NCBI RefSeq assembly: GCF_900044055.2
Contig: NZ_FCOX02000019.1
Span: 62,001 to 126,000 of the forward strand
Direction: 5' to 3'
DNA from: Caballeronia calidae
GTDB taxonomy: Bacteria > Pseudomonadota > Gammaproteobacteria > Burkholderiales > Burkholderiaceae
DNA length: 64,000 nucleotides
In this document: one piece after another, positions 8,040-16,491 of the stretch
Position numbering within the stretch: the first letter of the stretch is position 1
Layout: each line of letters starts with the position of its first letter
Made by a program: the position numbers and the translations under genes
Notes under the pieces: model-generated
Databases searched by the model: none
What the model saw: the letters and a program-made list of their open reading frames with translations, nothing else
What the model was told of the DNA's origin: nothing

Positions 8040-8948
8040 ATGAGATCGCCATTGCCATCGCTCAACGCGCTGCGCGCTTTCGAAGCCGCGGGCCGTCTCG
8101 GCAGCTTCAAGCAAGCCGCGGCAGAACTGCACGTGACGCAAGGCGCAATCAGCCAGCAGGTGCGGCTGCTCGAGGCGTGGCTCGGTGCGACGCTGTTCGA
8201 GCGCCACAACCGGCGCGTGGTGCTGACACCGGCGGCGCGCGTCTATCTCGCGGACGTCGGTCCGCTCTTCGATCAGCTTTCGCAGGCCACCGCGCGCTAT
8301 GGCTTGTCGGAAGCCGTATCGCGTACGCTCACCGTGAATTCGCTCGCGACGTTCACCTTGCGCTGGCTCGTGCCGAGACTGGAGAAGTTCCGCGCGCGTC
8401 ATCCGGATGTCGAGGTGCGGATAGAGACATCGAACGAGCCGGTGGAAAGGCTGAAAGATGCCTACGACATCGTGATCCGGGGCGGCCCCGACACGTTCTA
8501 TGGCTACGTCATGCGGCCTTTTCTGTCGGAGGCGCGCTTGCCGGTATGCAGTCCCGCGCTGCTGCGGCGCGTGCCCTTGCGAACGCCTGAAGACATGCGG
8601 CGGCACACGCTGCTGCATACGTCGAGCCTGCCGCGCGTCTGGCCGGACTGGCTCGCGCAGGCGAACGTCCCTTCGCTCGTGCCCGCGGCGGTGCTGACCT
8701 TCGATCACTTCTATCTGACCTTGCAGGCGGCGGTCGACGGCATGGGCATCGCGATGGGACCGACCGCGCTCGTCGCCGACGATCTCGCCGCGGGCCGGCT
8801 CGTCGCGCCGTTCGCGGCGCCGCGTCTGCCGTCGCGCAGCTACTGCACCTATGTTGCCGATGAAAAAGCCGGCGACGATCTGATCGTGCTGTTTCGCTCG
8901 TGGCTGGAGCAGGAAGGCGCGGCGTTCGCGAGCGGGCCTGAGGCGTGA
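8040..8948 (+). CDS. LysR-family regulator, GcvA-like
   Basis: The protein has 302 residues. The N-terminal winged helix (LNALRAFEAAGRLGSFKQAA, then VTQGAISQQVRLLEAWLG) is the GcvA-type HTH sequence, where the serine-to-glutamine pattern AISQQV is characteristic. The C-terminal periplasmic-binding-like domain includes the GcvA-type segment LKDAYDIVIRGGPD. It diverges from the EamA exporter, so control of that exporter in response to its substrate is the simplest model. Confidence 0.9.
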   Translation: MRSPLPSLNALRAFEAAGRLGSFKQAAAELHVTQGAISQQVRLLEAWLGATLFERHNRRVVLTPAARVYLADVGPLFDQLSQATARYGLSEAVSRTLTVNSLATFTLRWLVPRLEKFRARHPDVEVRIETSNEPVERLKDAYDIVIRGGPDTFYGYVMRPFLSEARLPVCSPALLRRVPLRTPEDMRRHTLLHTSSLPRVWPDWLAQANVPSLVPAAVLTFDHFYLTLQAAVDGMGIAMGPTALVADDLAAGRLVAPFAAPRLPSRSYCTYVADEKAGDDLIVLFRSWLEQEGAAFASGPEA

Positions 8949-8975
8949 GGTGTTTCGAGCGCGCTCGCGCGCCCG

Positions 8976-11186
8976 TCACCAGAAGTAAGTCGCCTTGACG
9001 CCAAACGTGCGCGGCGCGGCGAACGCGTAGCGATACGAGTTATCGAAGGTGTATTCCTCGGCGGCCGTGAAAACGCGCGCATTGGTCACGTTGCGCACGT
9101 ACGCCATCAACTCGACGTTCTTCTGGCTCGGTATCCATGTCGCCGAAAGATCGGCTGTCAGATACGGCTTCTGATAATCGTCGCCGTAGTTGTAGATCGT
9201 GAAGTGCTGGCCGCTCTGGAACTTCGCATTCATCCTGCCGATGATGCGCCCGGCCGCCATCGTCCACGCATGTTCGAGACCGAGGCCGATCGTCATCGCG
9301 GGGCTTTGCGGCGGCGCGTTGCCGGCGAGCTGCACGTTCTGGCCGCTGCCGTCATCGACGATGAAATCGGTAAAGCGCGCATGCAGCCATGCCACCGACA
9401 AGGTCACGAGGCCGATGGGATCGACGAGCGCGCGGATATCGGCATCCGCGCCATAGATGTGCGTGCGCCCGGCGTTGACGATCTTCGTGCCGACGCGGCC
9501 ATCCGCGAACGGCACGAGCTGCGCGATCTGCTGGCCCGAGTAGTCGTAGTCGAACACGCTCGCATTGATCTGCACGCGCTGCGCATTCCACAGCGACTTC
9601 GTGCCGATCTCGATGCCCTTCAACGTCTCCGGCGCATACGAACCCGACGACGAGAAGCCGCCCGACTTATAACCGGTGTCGTAGCGCACGTAGTTCATCA
9701 CCGCGGACGTGGGCGCATATTCGGCGGCGAGGTGGAGGGTCGGCTTCGACCATGAGCCCGCGTCGTTCTGCGGCACATGCGTATAGACGAAGGGCAGCTG
9801 ATCGGAATCCGCGAAGAAGTATTGACCGTCGCGGCTTTTTTGATCGCGCGTCACGCGCATGCCCGCGGTCAGCCTGATCTTGTCGGTCACCCAGTAGGAC
9901 GACTGGCCATACACGGCGGTGGATGTCGTGTGGACGCCGTAAGCGAACGCGAGCGTCGGCTGATAGATGCCGTTGTCGAACGGCGATTCGTTCGCGCTAT
10001 ACAGCGACGACGCTTCATGAAAGTACGACACGCCCGCCTGCCACGACCATCGTCCGTCGCCGAGCGAGCTCACGCGCACTTCGTGATTCTGCGTCTTCGG
10101 AAACTCGTTCTGCCGGTACGACACGGGCGCATCGGGGCTCGTGCTGCTGTCGCCGTCATGACGCCAGGTCAGATTGTCGTAGCTGCCCGTATAGCTCAGC
10201 TCGACGCCGGGAAAATCGTAAGCGACGCTCCAGCGCGCGACCGTATCGTCGATGCTGAGCGATTGCGGCGTCGCATAGGTGAACGTGCGCGGATCGGCGG
10301 GGAAGGGCGGCTTCGCGTGCGAGAGATCGCCGTTCGCATCGTAGATATAGGGAATGTCGAGCGAGACCGGGCCGACGCCCTTCAACGTCGTCTGCTGCGC
10401 GGTGAAGAGCATGCGCAGATGCGACGCCGGCCGGAGCGCGACGGTGAGCCGCCCCGAGCGCGTATTCTCGTCGTCGCCGTCCGCTTGGGGCGCGTTGTTC
10501 AGGTAGCCGTCGTGGCGGCGCGAAATGGCCGCGACGCGAAACTGCAGCACGTCGTTCACCGGCACGTTGATCATCGCTTCCAGATTGCGCGTGGCGTAGT
10601 TGCCGAGATCGACGGATGCGCTGCCTTCGAATCGCGTCGTGGGCTTCGCCGTCACGATATCGACGATGCCGCCCACCGCATTGCGGCCGTAGAGCGTGCC
10701 TTGCGGGCCGCGCAGCACGGAGATGTGATCGAGATCGTAGAGCGTGCCGGAAAGCGCATACGGGCGATTGTTCGAGCTTCCGTCGGTCACCACGACGACT
10801 GAAGGATCGCCGATCTCGGTCGTGTCGCGGCTCGATATCCCGCGGATCGTCAGCACCGGCACGACGGTCTGCACTTGCGCGTAGTTGAGATCCGGCGCCA
10901 TCGACGCGAGCGACTTGATATCGCTGACGCCGACATTGTCGATGAACGACGGGCCATAGACGCTCATCGCGATCGGCGTGCGCTGCTCGGGCGCGGGCTG
11001 CTTTTCGGCCCTGACGACGATGGGCGCGAGCTGTTGGGCGTTCGGGTTGTCCTCGTCCGCGCGGGCGCCGATCGCGGGAAACGCGCAGGCGCTCGCGACG
11101 AACAGGCGCACGGCCATCGACACACGACGGCAATGGACGGCTTCGAAATGCGAGAAAGACATGACAATCGCAGACTGATGCAGCAC
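8976..11186 (-). CDS. TonB-dependent outer-membrane receptor
   Basis: The product is up to 736 residues. The 5' end is uncertain: GTG 11184-11186 has an AGG a few bases upstream, ATG 11160-11162 gives MSFSHFEAV, and a further in-frame ATG begins the most signal-peptide-like stretch (MAVRLFVASACAFPAIGARA). A plug domain follows with the FIDNVGVSDIKSLASMAPDL and LRGPQGTLYGRNAVGGIVDI motifs. After it comes a beta-barrel region ending in the aromatic residue expected for BAM recognition (KATYFW). The protein resembles the large group of receptors often found beside catabolic genes. No FecI/FecR pair is present. The small winged-helix gene upstream on the same strand may regulate it. Confidence 0.9.
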   Translation of the reverse strand: MLHQSAIVMSFSHFEAVHCRRVSMAVRLFVASACAFPAIGARADEDNPNAQQLAPIVVRAEKQPAPEQRTPIAMSVYGPSFIDNVGVSDIKSLASMAPDLNYAQVQTVVPVLTIRGISSRDTTEIGDPSVVVVTDGSSNNRPYALSGTLYDLDHISVLRGPQGTLYGRNAVGGIVDIVTAKPTTRFEGSASVDLGNYATRNLEAMINVPVNDVLQFRVAAISRRHDGYLNNAPQADGDDENTRSGRLTVALRPASHLRMLFTAQQTTLKGVGPVSLDIPYIYDANGDLSHAKPPFPADPRTFTYATPQSLSIDDTVARWSVAYDFPGVELSYTGSYDNLTWRHDGDSSTSPDAPVSYRQNEFPKTQNHEVRVSSLGDGRWSWQAGVSYFHEASSLYSANESPFDNGIYQPTLAFAYGVHTTSTAVYGQSSYWVTDKIRLTAGMRVTRDQKSRDGQYFFADSDQLPFVYTHVPQNDAGSWSKPTLHLAAEYAPTSAVMNYVRYDTGYKSGGFSSSGSYAPETLKGIEIGTKSLWNAQRVQINASVFDYDYSGQQIAQLVPFADGRVGTKIVNAGRTHIYGADADIRALVDPIGLVTLSVAWLHARFTDFIVDDGSGQNVQLAGNAPPQSPAMTIGLGLEHAWTMAAGRIIGRMNAKFQSGQHFTIYNYGDDYQKPYLTADLSATWIPSQKNVELMAYVRNVTNARVFTAAEEYTFDNSYRYAFAAPRTFGVKATYFW

Positions 11187-11347
11187 AACACCTGCGATTG
11201 CTACGGAGGCTGTCGGACACTGCGGGCCGGTCCCGCTCTCCGATGGGGATATCGACCTAAGTGGAAAATCTTTCTGCGTGGTTACGCCGGAAAGCGACGG
11301 ATTATAACGTTTGAGGCGCCGCTTCGTGGTAGGGCTTCAGGCGCCGT

Positions 11348-11704
11348 TCAGCGCTTTTTCTTTGCTTCCTCGAGACACGCCGCCAGCTTTTCAAAATAAT
11401 CCAACGCCTTGCGCGTCGGCACGACGGTCTTGATGCGCAGATCGTCGCTGCTTTCTTCGACGGACACGAGACCGCGCTTTCTCAGGTTCGTCAGCTTGCG
11501 ATGCACGGTTGCGGGCGCACCCGCGACGGACAGCCCCATGGTCTCCGTGACCGTGAGCGTATGTCCCGCATGCCATGAGGCCGTGAGCGCTTCGAGCAAG
11601 CGTTCCTCGGCGGCATCGAGCTTGGGCACCGAAGGCAATGCCTGCACCGCCTGCGCGAGATTCAGGAAGCGGAAATAGGCATCGAAAACGGTCTTTTTGG
11701 CCAT
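11348..11704 (-). CDS. Small winged-helix (MarR-like) regulator
   Basis: The start is placed at ATG 11702-11704 (MAKKTVFDAYFRFLN); the longer frame opens with TTG only two codons earlier. The 118-residue protein contains a winged helix-turn-helix: LLEALTASWHAGHTLTVTET (helix 1-2), LSVAGAPATVHRKLTNLRKR (recognition) and the wing GLVSVEESSDDLRIKTVVPT, with a C-terminal helical dimerisation segment rich in Lys and Glu. It is most like short MarR-type regulators. It is upstream of and co-oriented with the TonB-dependent receptor. A TTATCA-N3-TGATAA palindrome stands 76 bases in front of its start and may be its own operator. Confidence 0.75.
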   Translation of the reverse strand: MAKKTVFDAYFRFLNLAQAVQALPSVPKLDAAEERLLEALTASWHAGHTLTVTETMGLSVAGAPATVHRKLTNLRKRGLVSVEESSDDLRIKTVVPTRKALDYFEKLAACLEEAKKKR

Positions 11705-11779
11705 GAACAATCATGAGAAGTGAATGCGAATCAATCATAGCATCTGCCAAAAAGCGCTACATGAGGAAAAGCCAAGTAT

Positions 11780-11794
11780 TTATCACCATGATAA
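11780..11794. promoter_or_regulatory. TTATCA-CCA-TGATAA palindrome (copy 1)
   Basis: A perfect 6-bp inverted repeat with a 3-base centre lies in the shared upstream region of the MarR-like gene (start 11704) and the gene at 11876. A nearly identical palindrome occurs at 12919-12935. Length and spacing fit MarR-type operators. Confidence 0.5.
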
Positions 11795-11875
11795 GTAAGT
11801 GCTAACATGGCGTATCGAATCAGGGCGATCGGAAGCAGGGCGCAATGCTCTCTTGCCTGAGCGAATTTCGGGGAC

Positions 11876-12175
11876 ATGGGCGTGACTCAAGAACGCAACT
11901 TCACCTACATCACAGCGCATTTCATCGAGCAGGAAATCGGGCATCTCGCAAGAATGATCCCCTCGCGGCATTGGCATCGCAGCGCGGCGTGGCCGGTGTC
12001 GTACTGGCGCGAGCGCATCGAGGCGCTTCGGCACGCGCCCGCCATCGCGCCGGAGCAGCGTGCGGAATTGAGCGCGCTGCTCGATGAGCTGGAGCGAATC
12101 GCGCAGCAACTCACCTCGTCGCCGAAGCGCGGCGAGATGCCAAAAGGCGAAGCACGGCGCATAAGCGCGGCATAA
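11876..12175 (+). CDS. Hypothetical 99-aa protein
   Basis: The product has 99 residues starting MGVTQERNFTYITAHFIEQE. It is predicted to be all-helical and charged, with a Trp/His-rich centre (RHWHRSAAWPVSYWRERIEA) and a C-terminal heptad-like helix (ELSALLDELERIAQQL). It has no signal peptide or membrane segment. The regular helical pattern and divergence from the MarR-like gene argue that it is real; the overlapping minus-strand frame is Arg/His-rich and looks like a shadow. Function unknown. The last codons lie inside a four-copy 11-bp tandem repeat. Confidence 0.55.
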   Translation: MGVTQERNFTYITAHFIEQEIGHLARMIPSRHWHRSAAWPVSYWRERIEALRHAPAIAPEQRAELSALLDELERIAQQLTSSPKRGEMPKGEARRISAA

Positions 12176-12203
12176 GCGCGGCGTAGGCGCGGTATAAGCG
12201 CGC
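12160..12203. repeat. Four-copy 11-bp tandem repeat
   Basis: Four consecutive 11-base units (consensus CATAAGCGCGG) start at 12160, 12171, 12182 and 12193; copies 3 and 4 have one to three differences. The array spans the stop of the 99-residue gene and the space before the MASE1-like gene. Confidence 0.8.
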
Positions 12204-12256
12204 GCGGCGCTGCGGTAAGATGAGCGCTCCGCCGCCGCTCAACTGGCTCGCCGCCA

Positions 12257-12829
12257 ATGTCTTCCTTTCAACTCCGCCTGTGCTCCGTCGTCGGCACAGC
12301 GCTCTTTTTTATCGCGTCGCTCTGGGTCAATCAGGAAATCTTTACCCATTCGGAATTCGTGCGCGGCGTGAACTGGGTCTATCTCCCGGCGGGCGTTCGG
12401 CTTCTCAGCACGCTTCTGCTCGGCGCGGATGGTGCAATCGGGCTGCTGATCGTAAGCTGGATCGTCGATTTCTTCTATTTCTTTCCCAACGATCCGCTCA
12501 GGTCATTCGTGGGCGGGATCATCGCGACCGCCGCGCCTTATGCCGTATATCGGCTGGCGCGTGAAATCTATGGACTCGACGCGTCGTTATCGAATCTGAC
12601 TGCGGCGCGGCTGATGGTGCTCACCCTCGCCTACGCGCTCGCCGGCCCGCTGCTGCATAACATCTGGTTCTATCTTCAGGGCGATGCGCAGAACATCGCG
12701 TCGCGATTCTTCGCGATGTTCGTCGGCGATCTGTCCGGCACGATGATCGTCATCTACACGCTCAAGGCCGTACTGCATTTTTTGCCGATGCCGCGCCGCC
12801 CGGAAGCGGACAACGGCCGGGAACCGTAA
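12257..12829 (+). CDS. MASE1-like integral membrane protein
   Basis: The protein has 190 residues with about six hydrophobic segments. The early motif GVNWVYLPAGVRLLSTLLLG and the regular membrane spacing resemble the MASE1-type N-terminal sensory membrane domain that normally precedes kinase, GGDEF or PAS domains. Here the membrane part stands alone, since the frame ends after a short polar tail (RRPEADNGREP). It may be a small sensor module or an orphan membrane protein. It is followed by a good terminator at 12833-12855. Family assignment is moderate. Confidence 0.6.
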   Translation: MSSFQLRLCSVVGTALFFIASLWVNQEIFTHSEFVRGVNWVYLPAGVRLLSTLLLGADGAIGLLIVSWIVDFFYFFPNDPLRSFVGGIIATAAPYAVYRLAREIYGLDASLSNLTAARLMVLTLAYALAGPLLHNIWFYLQGDAQNIASRFFAMFVGDLSGTMIVIYTLKAVLHFLPMPRRPEADNGREP

Positions 12830-12832
12830 TTA

Positions 12833-12855
12833 CGCCCCCGATCGTCTCGGGGGCG
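12833..12855 (+). terminator. Hairpin terminator after the MASE1-like gene
   Basis: A perfect 9-bp stem CGCCCCCGA (12833-12841) pairs with 12847-12855 around a 5-base loop, 3 bases past the stop. It is followed by a pyrimidine-rich stretch (CTTGGCTTTCTCTC). Confidence 0.65.
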
Positions 12856-12918
12856 CCTTGGCTTTCTCTCTCAGGTTCCGTCTTGTCATGCCCGCTACGT
12901 CGTGTACTCTATCACTTG

Positions 12919-12935
12919 CTTATCATGATGATAAG
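12919..12935. promoter_or_regulatory. CTTATCA-TGA-TGATAAG palindrome (copy 2)
   Basis: A perfect 7-bp inverted repeat with a 3-base centre shares the TTATCA-N3-TGATAA core with 11780-11794. It lies between the 3' ends of the MASE1-like gene and the 2HCT transporter, so it is not in an obvious promoter. It may be a second binding site of the same regulator. Confidence 0.4.
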
Positions 12936-12964
12936 TTGATTCGTGAGCGCGGCGCATTCCTGTC

Positions 12965-14287
12965 TCATCCGAACAACTTCATCATCAGCGTGGCGAACAC
13001 GACCATGCCCGCGCCGCCGATGCGCGTCGAGATCTGCGCGAAGGGCATGAGTCCCATGCGGTTCGACGACGAGAGAATCGCGACATCGCCCGTGCCGCCG
13101 AGTCCGCTGTGGCACGCGGTGATGATCGCGGCCTCGACGGGATACATCTTCAGCCATGCGCCGACGAAAAAGCCCGACACGACCATCGCCGCGACCGTCG
13201 ATGCGCAAATCACGAAGTATGCGAGCGAGAATGCGCCGACGAGCTTGTCCCACGACACGAAGAGCGTGCCCAGACCGACGAGAATCGCGAAGGTGAGATT
13301 CGTCGACATGAACTTGTAGATCTGATACGCGCCGATTTCCATGCGTTCCGGAATGGCGCGCGCGACCTTCAGAACGGCTGCCGCGACGATCATCAGCACG
13401 GGGCCCGGAATGCCCGTGACCGGCGCGAGCAGCATGCCGAGAATGAAGAGCGTGCAGCCGAGCAGCAGGCCGAAGCCCATCAGGCGCAGATCGAGCGCCG
13501 CCTCCGCTTTCTGCTCTTTCAGGAGCGCCTGATCGTCGCCGCTCTTCACGAGCATGCCGTCGCCGCTATAGGCGCGATGCTTTTCGCCGAAGCGCTTGAG
13601 CAGCCCGCTCGCGAGAATCGCGACGACATTGCCGATGAGCGCCGCGGGCACCATCATCGCGATGAGATGACCTTGCGCCGCGCCGGTGATCTCCGCATAG
13701 CCGATCGACAAGGGCAGAATGCCTTCGCCGATGCCGCCGCCGAGAATCGGCATCACGATATAGAAGAACGTGTGCTTCGGGTCATAGCCGAACATGAGGC
13801 CGGCGGCCACGCCTGCCGCGATCGCCGTCACCGTGCCGACGAGCAGGGGCACGAACATCTTGAGAAAGCCTTGAATCAGGATCTTGCGATTCATCCCGAG
13901 GATGCTGCCCGCGACGAGACACGCGATATAGAGGTATTGCAGGTTCGCGGTCTTCATCGTCGTGGTGATGGCCTTGAGCGCGGCGTCGTCCATCAGCTTG
14001 TAGCCGAGCAGCGCGGAAGGCACGAAGAGGCACAGGATCGCGGGGCCGCCGATATGCCTGAACACCGGAATGCGTCTGCCGATCTCGCCGAGCAAAAGAC
14101 CCGATAGCATCAGCACGGCGAAACCGCCGATCATGTCGTTCGGAAGTTTGCCGGTGATCGCGGCGAGTATCGTCACGAGCGAGAGCGCCGCGAACATCGC
14201 GAGCGGCATGCCGCCGACGGTCAGCATCGAGAAACGGGCGCGCAGGCCGAGCGGCGCTGCGCCCGTGCGTAGCGAAGGGCTTTCCAT
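12965..14287 (-). CDS. 2-hydroxycarboxylate transporter (2HCT/CitS family)
   Basis: The protein has 440 residues. Both signature loops of the 2-hydroxycarboxylate transporter family are present: GGGIGEG at 183-189 and GLGGTGDVAI with GGTG at 397-400. The family's substrate-binding arginine appears near residue 422 (STRIGGAG). Members (CitS, MaeN, CimH) import citrate, malate or citramalate with Na+ or H+. The leuD-like gene ends 70 bases upstream on the same strand, so the transporter is probably the last gene of the leuC-leuD-transporter unit controlled by the LysR at 16492. The likely substrate is therefore a 2-hydroxy dicarboxylate. Confidence 0.9.
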   Translation of the reverse strand: MESPSLRTGAAPLGLRARFSMLTVGGMPLAMFAALSLVTILAAITGKLPNDMIGGFAVLMLSGLLLGEIGRRIPVFRHIGGPAILCLFVPSALLGYKLMDDAALKAITTTMKTANLQYLYIACLVAGSILGMNRKILIQGFLKMFVPLLVGTVTAIAAGVAAGLMFGYDPKHTFFYIVMPILGGGIGEGILPLSIGYAEITGAAQGHLIAMMVPAALIGNVVAILASGLLKRFGEKHRAYSGDGMLVKSGDDQALLKEQKAEAALDLRLMGFGLLLGCTLFILGMLLAPVTGIPGPVLMIVAAAVLKVARAIPERMEIGAYQIYKFMSTNLTFAILVGLGTLFVSWDKLVGAFSLAYFVICASTVAAMVVSGFFVGAWLKMYPVEAAIITACHSGLGGTGDVAILSSSNRMGLMPFAQISTRIGGAGMVVFATLMMKLFG

Positions 14288-14357
14288 GAGGTGTCTCCTG
14301 ATTTGAGGATGATGCGGCGCGGGACGCTCAGGCGTCTCTTGTTCGGGCTTCGCTGCG

Positions 14358-15002
14358 TTACGCCGCCTGAGTCTTGCGTTGCTTCGGAAGGTCGATCTGC
14401 ATCCACGGATGAGCGGCCTCGTGCCTCGCTTCGAACGCGCGGATCGCGTCGCTGTCCGCGAGCGTCATGCCGATCATGTCGAGGCCTTCGATGAACATGC
14501 GTTTTTGCCGCGGCGGGAGATCGAACGCGTAATGCACGCCGTCGCTCGTCGTCACGCGTTGATTCGCGACGTCGATGTTCAGTCGATTCGTGTTCGCATC
14601 GCTCACATGCGCGCTCAGTTTCGCGACGACGGATTCATCGAGCGTAATGAGCAACAGCCGGTTGTTCTGCGCATTGAAGTAGAAGATCTCGCCGAAGCTC
14701 GGCGCGATGACCGCATCGATGCCGGCCTGTTGCAAGCCCCACACGGCATGCTCGCGGCTCGATCCGCAGCCGAAGTTCGCGCCCGTCACGAGAATGCGCG
14801 CGCCTTCGTATTCGGGCCTGTTCAGCACGAACTCTTCACGCGCCTTGCCCGATGCATCGAAACGCAAGTCATGCAGCACGCCGCGCGCGAGACCGGATTT
14901 ATCGATGCCGAACAGAAACTGCTTCGGCATGATCTGGTCGGTATCGAGATTGTTCAGGGGAAGCGGCGCGGCGATGCCCGCCAGTGTTGCGTGCTCAGAC
15001 AT
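14358..15002 (-). CDS. leuD: LeuD-like dehydratase/isomerase small subunit
   Basis: The start is ATG 15000-15002 (MSEHATLAG), giving 214 residues. This is the swivelling beta-barrel small subunit of the aconitase superfamily: DTDQIMPKQFL and GANFGCGSSREHAVWGLQQA are the canonical LeuD motifs. The gene overlaps the end of the leuC-like gene by 8 bases, so the subunits are translationally coupled. Next to a 2HCT transporter and a LysR, and without leuB, it more likely acts as a catabolic dehydratase or isomerase of a 2-hydroxy acid (for example a methylmalate) than as leucine biosynthesis. The symbol is by homology only. Confidence 0.85.
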   Translation of the reverse strand: MSEHATLAGIAAPLPLNNLDTDQIMPKQFLFGIDKSGLARGVLHDLRFDASGKAREEFVLNRPEYEGARILVTGANFGCGSSREHAVWGLQQAGIDAVIAPSFGEIFYFNAQNNRLLLITLDESVVAKLSAHVSDANTNRLNIDVANQRVTTSDGVHYAFDLPPRQKRMFIEGLDMIGMTLADSDAIRAFEARHEAAHPWMQIDLPKQRKTQAA

Positions 15003-16389
15003 GCTGGAACTCCTTGCGTACATCGACGATGCGGCCCGCGATCGCGGCGGCGGCGGCCATTGCCGGGCTCATCAGGTGAGTGCGGGCGCCGCGTCCCTGG
15101 CGTCCTTCGAAATTGCGGTTGGTCGTGGAAGCGCAGCGCTGGCCGGCTTGCAGGATGTCATCGTTCATCGCGAGGCACATCGAGCAGCCGGGCTGGCGCC
15201 ATTCGAAGCCCGCGTCGATCAACGCCTGCGCGATGCCTTCGCGTTCCGCCTGTTCGCGCACCATGCCGGAGCCGGGCACGACCATGGCGCGCACGGAAGG
15301 CGCGACCTTGCGGCCGCGCACGACATCGGCGACGGCGCGCAAGTCTTCGATGCGCGCATTCGTGCACGAGCCGATGAACACGTGATCGATCGCGAGGCCG
15401 TCGAGCGCCTGGTCCGCATCGAGGCCCATGTACGTGAGCGCCTTCGATGCGTTGTGATGTGCCACGGGTTCATCGGCGAGACGGGGAATGCGCGCATCGA
15501 TCGCAATCGCCTGATCGGGGCTCGTGCCCCAGGTGACGAACGGCGCGACCTCGCTCGCATCGAAGCGATGCGTGATGTCGAAGGTCGCATCGTCATCGGA
15601 CTTGAGTTGCTTCCATTGCGCGACGAAAGCATCGGCTTCGATGCGCTCGGCGACATAGCGGATCGTCGTCTCGTCGGGCGCGATCAACGCGCCGCGCGCG
15701 CCCGCTTCGACCGTCATGTTGCACAGGGTCATGCGCGCTTCGGCGGAAAGCGCGTCGATCGCGCTGCCCGCATATTCGACGACAAAGCCGCGTGCCCCTT
15801 GCGCACCGATCTTCGCGATGATGTAAAGCACGAGATCCTTGGCGGTCGTGCCATCGGGCAACGCGCCTTCCACGACGATGCGCATGTCCTTCGCCACGCG
15901 ATACACGAGCGTCTGCGTCGCGAGCACGTGCTCCACCTCGGACGTGCCGATGCCGAAGCCCAGCGCGCCGAGCGCGCCATAGGTGGTCGTGTGGCTGTCG
16001 CCGCACAGCACGACCATGCCGGGGCGGATCAGCCCGATTTCCGGCGCGACCACATGCTCGATGCCCTGCGCGCGATCGCGCACGTCGAACAGATGAATGC
16101 CGTGCTTCACGCAGTTGCGCGTGAAGTTCGCGGCCTGTTGCGCGGCGGCGTCGATCATGATCGTGCGCTTGTCGACGGCGACGGGATGCGTCGGAATCAC
16201 GTGATCGACGACGCCCATCTGCTTCTCCGGGCAGCGCACCGGCAGGTTCTTTTCGGCGAGGCCCGCGAACGCCTGCGGGCTCGTGTACTCGTTCATGATG
16301 TGCAGGTCGGCGTAGAGCGCGACGTGCTCGTCATCGACACGAAAAACCGTGTGGCTGTCCACGATCTTTCGATAAAGCGTCTGTCCCAT
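14995..16389 (-). CDS. leuC: LeuC-like dehydratase/isomerase large subunit
   Basis: The protein has 464 residues, near the usual LeuC length. It carries the 4Fe-4S cysteines expected of the family in GSCTNARIEDL and PGCSMCLAMN, the substrate-region VLCGDSHTTTYGALGALGFG, and the C-terminal NRNFEGRQGRGARTHLMSP. The LeuD-like subunit follows with an 8-base overlap. The LysR regulator starts 102 bases away on the opposite strand. It could be (2R)-2-methylmalate/citramalate dehydratase or a redundant isopropylmalate isomerase; context with a 2HCT transporter favours a hydroxyacid catabolic role. Confidence 0.88.
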   Translation of the reverse strand: MGQTLYRKIVDSHTVFRVDDEHVALYADLHIMNEYTSPQAFAGLAEKNLPVRCPEKQMGVVDHVIPTHPVAVDKRTIMIDAAAQQAANFTRNCVKHGIHLFDVRDRAQGIEHVVAPEIGLIRPGMVVLCGDSHTTTYGALGALGFGIGTSEVEHVLATQTLVYRVAKDMRIVVEGALPDGTTAKDLVLYIIAKIGAQGARGFVVEYAGSAIDALSAEARMTLCNMTVEAGARGALIAPDETTIRYVAERIEADAFVAQWKQLKSDDDATFDITHRFDASEVAPFVTWGTSPDQAIAIDARIPRLADEPVAHHNASKALTYMGLDADQALDGLAIDHVFIGSCTNARIEDLRAVADVVRGRKVAPSVRAMVVPGSGMVREQAEREGIAQALIDAGFEWRQPGCSMCLAMNDDILQAGQRCASTTNRNFEGRQGRGARTHLMSPAMAAAAAIAGRIVDVRKEFQHV

Positions 16390-16463
16390 GCTGTCTCCGT
16401 TGAGCCTTAGGTAAGTCGAAGCCAGTGTAATTCGATAACATGGACCGTAAAATGCAGACTGCT

Positions 16464-16478
16464 TTAACCTATTGTTAA
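16464..16478. promoter_or_regulatory. Candidate LysR-type operator between leuC and lysR
   Basis: TTAAC-CTATT-GTTAA (5-bp arms, 5-base centre) matches the T-N11-A dyad style of LysR boxes and lies in the 102-base divergent promoter region, 14 bases before the LysR start. Confidence 0.4.
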
Positions 16479-16491
16479 GCTGGATTTAAAA

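Noticed and set aside
11783..12109. Minus-strand frame overlapping the 99-aa gene
   Set aside because: Composition is Arg/His-rich and it would start inside the other gene's coding region. The plus-strand frame has a regular helical pattern.
14707..16410. Long plus-strand frame (567 codons) opposite leuC/leuD
   Set aside because: Arg/His/Ala-rich translation typical of the antisense of a high-GC coding region. leuC and leuD carry all family motifs on the other strand.
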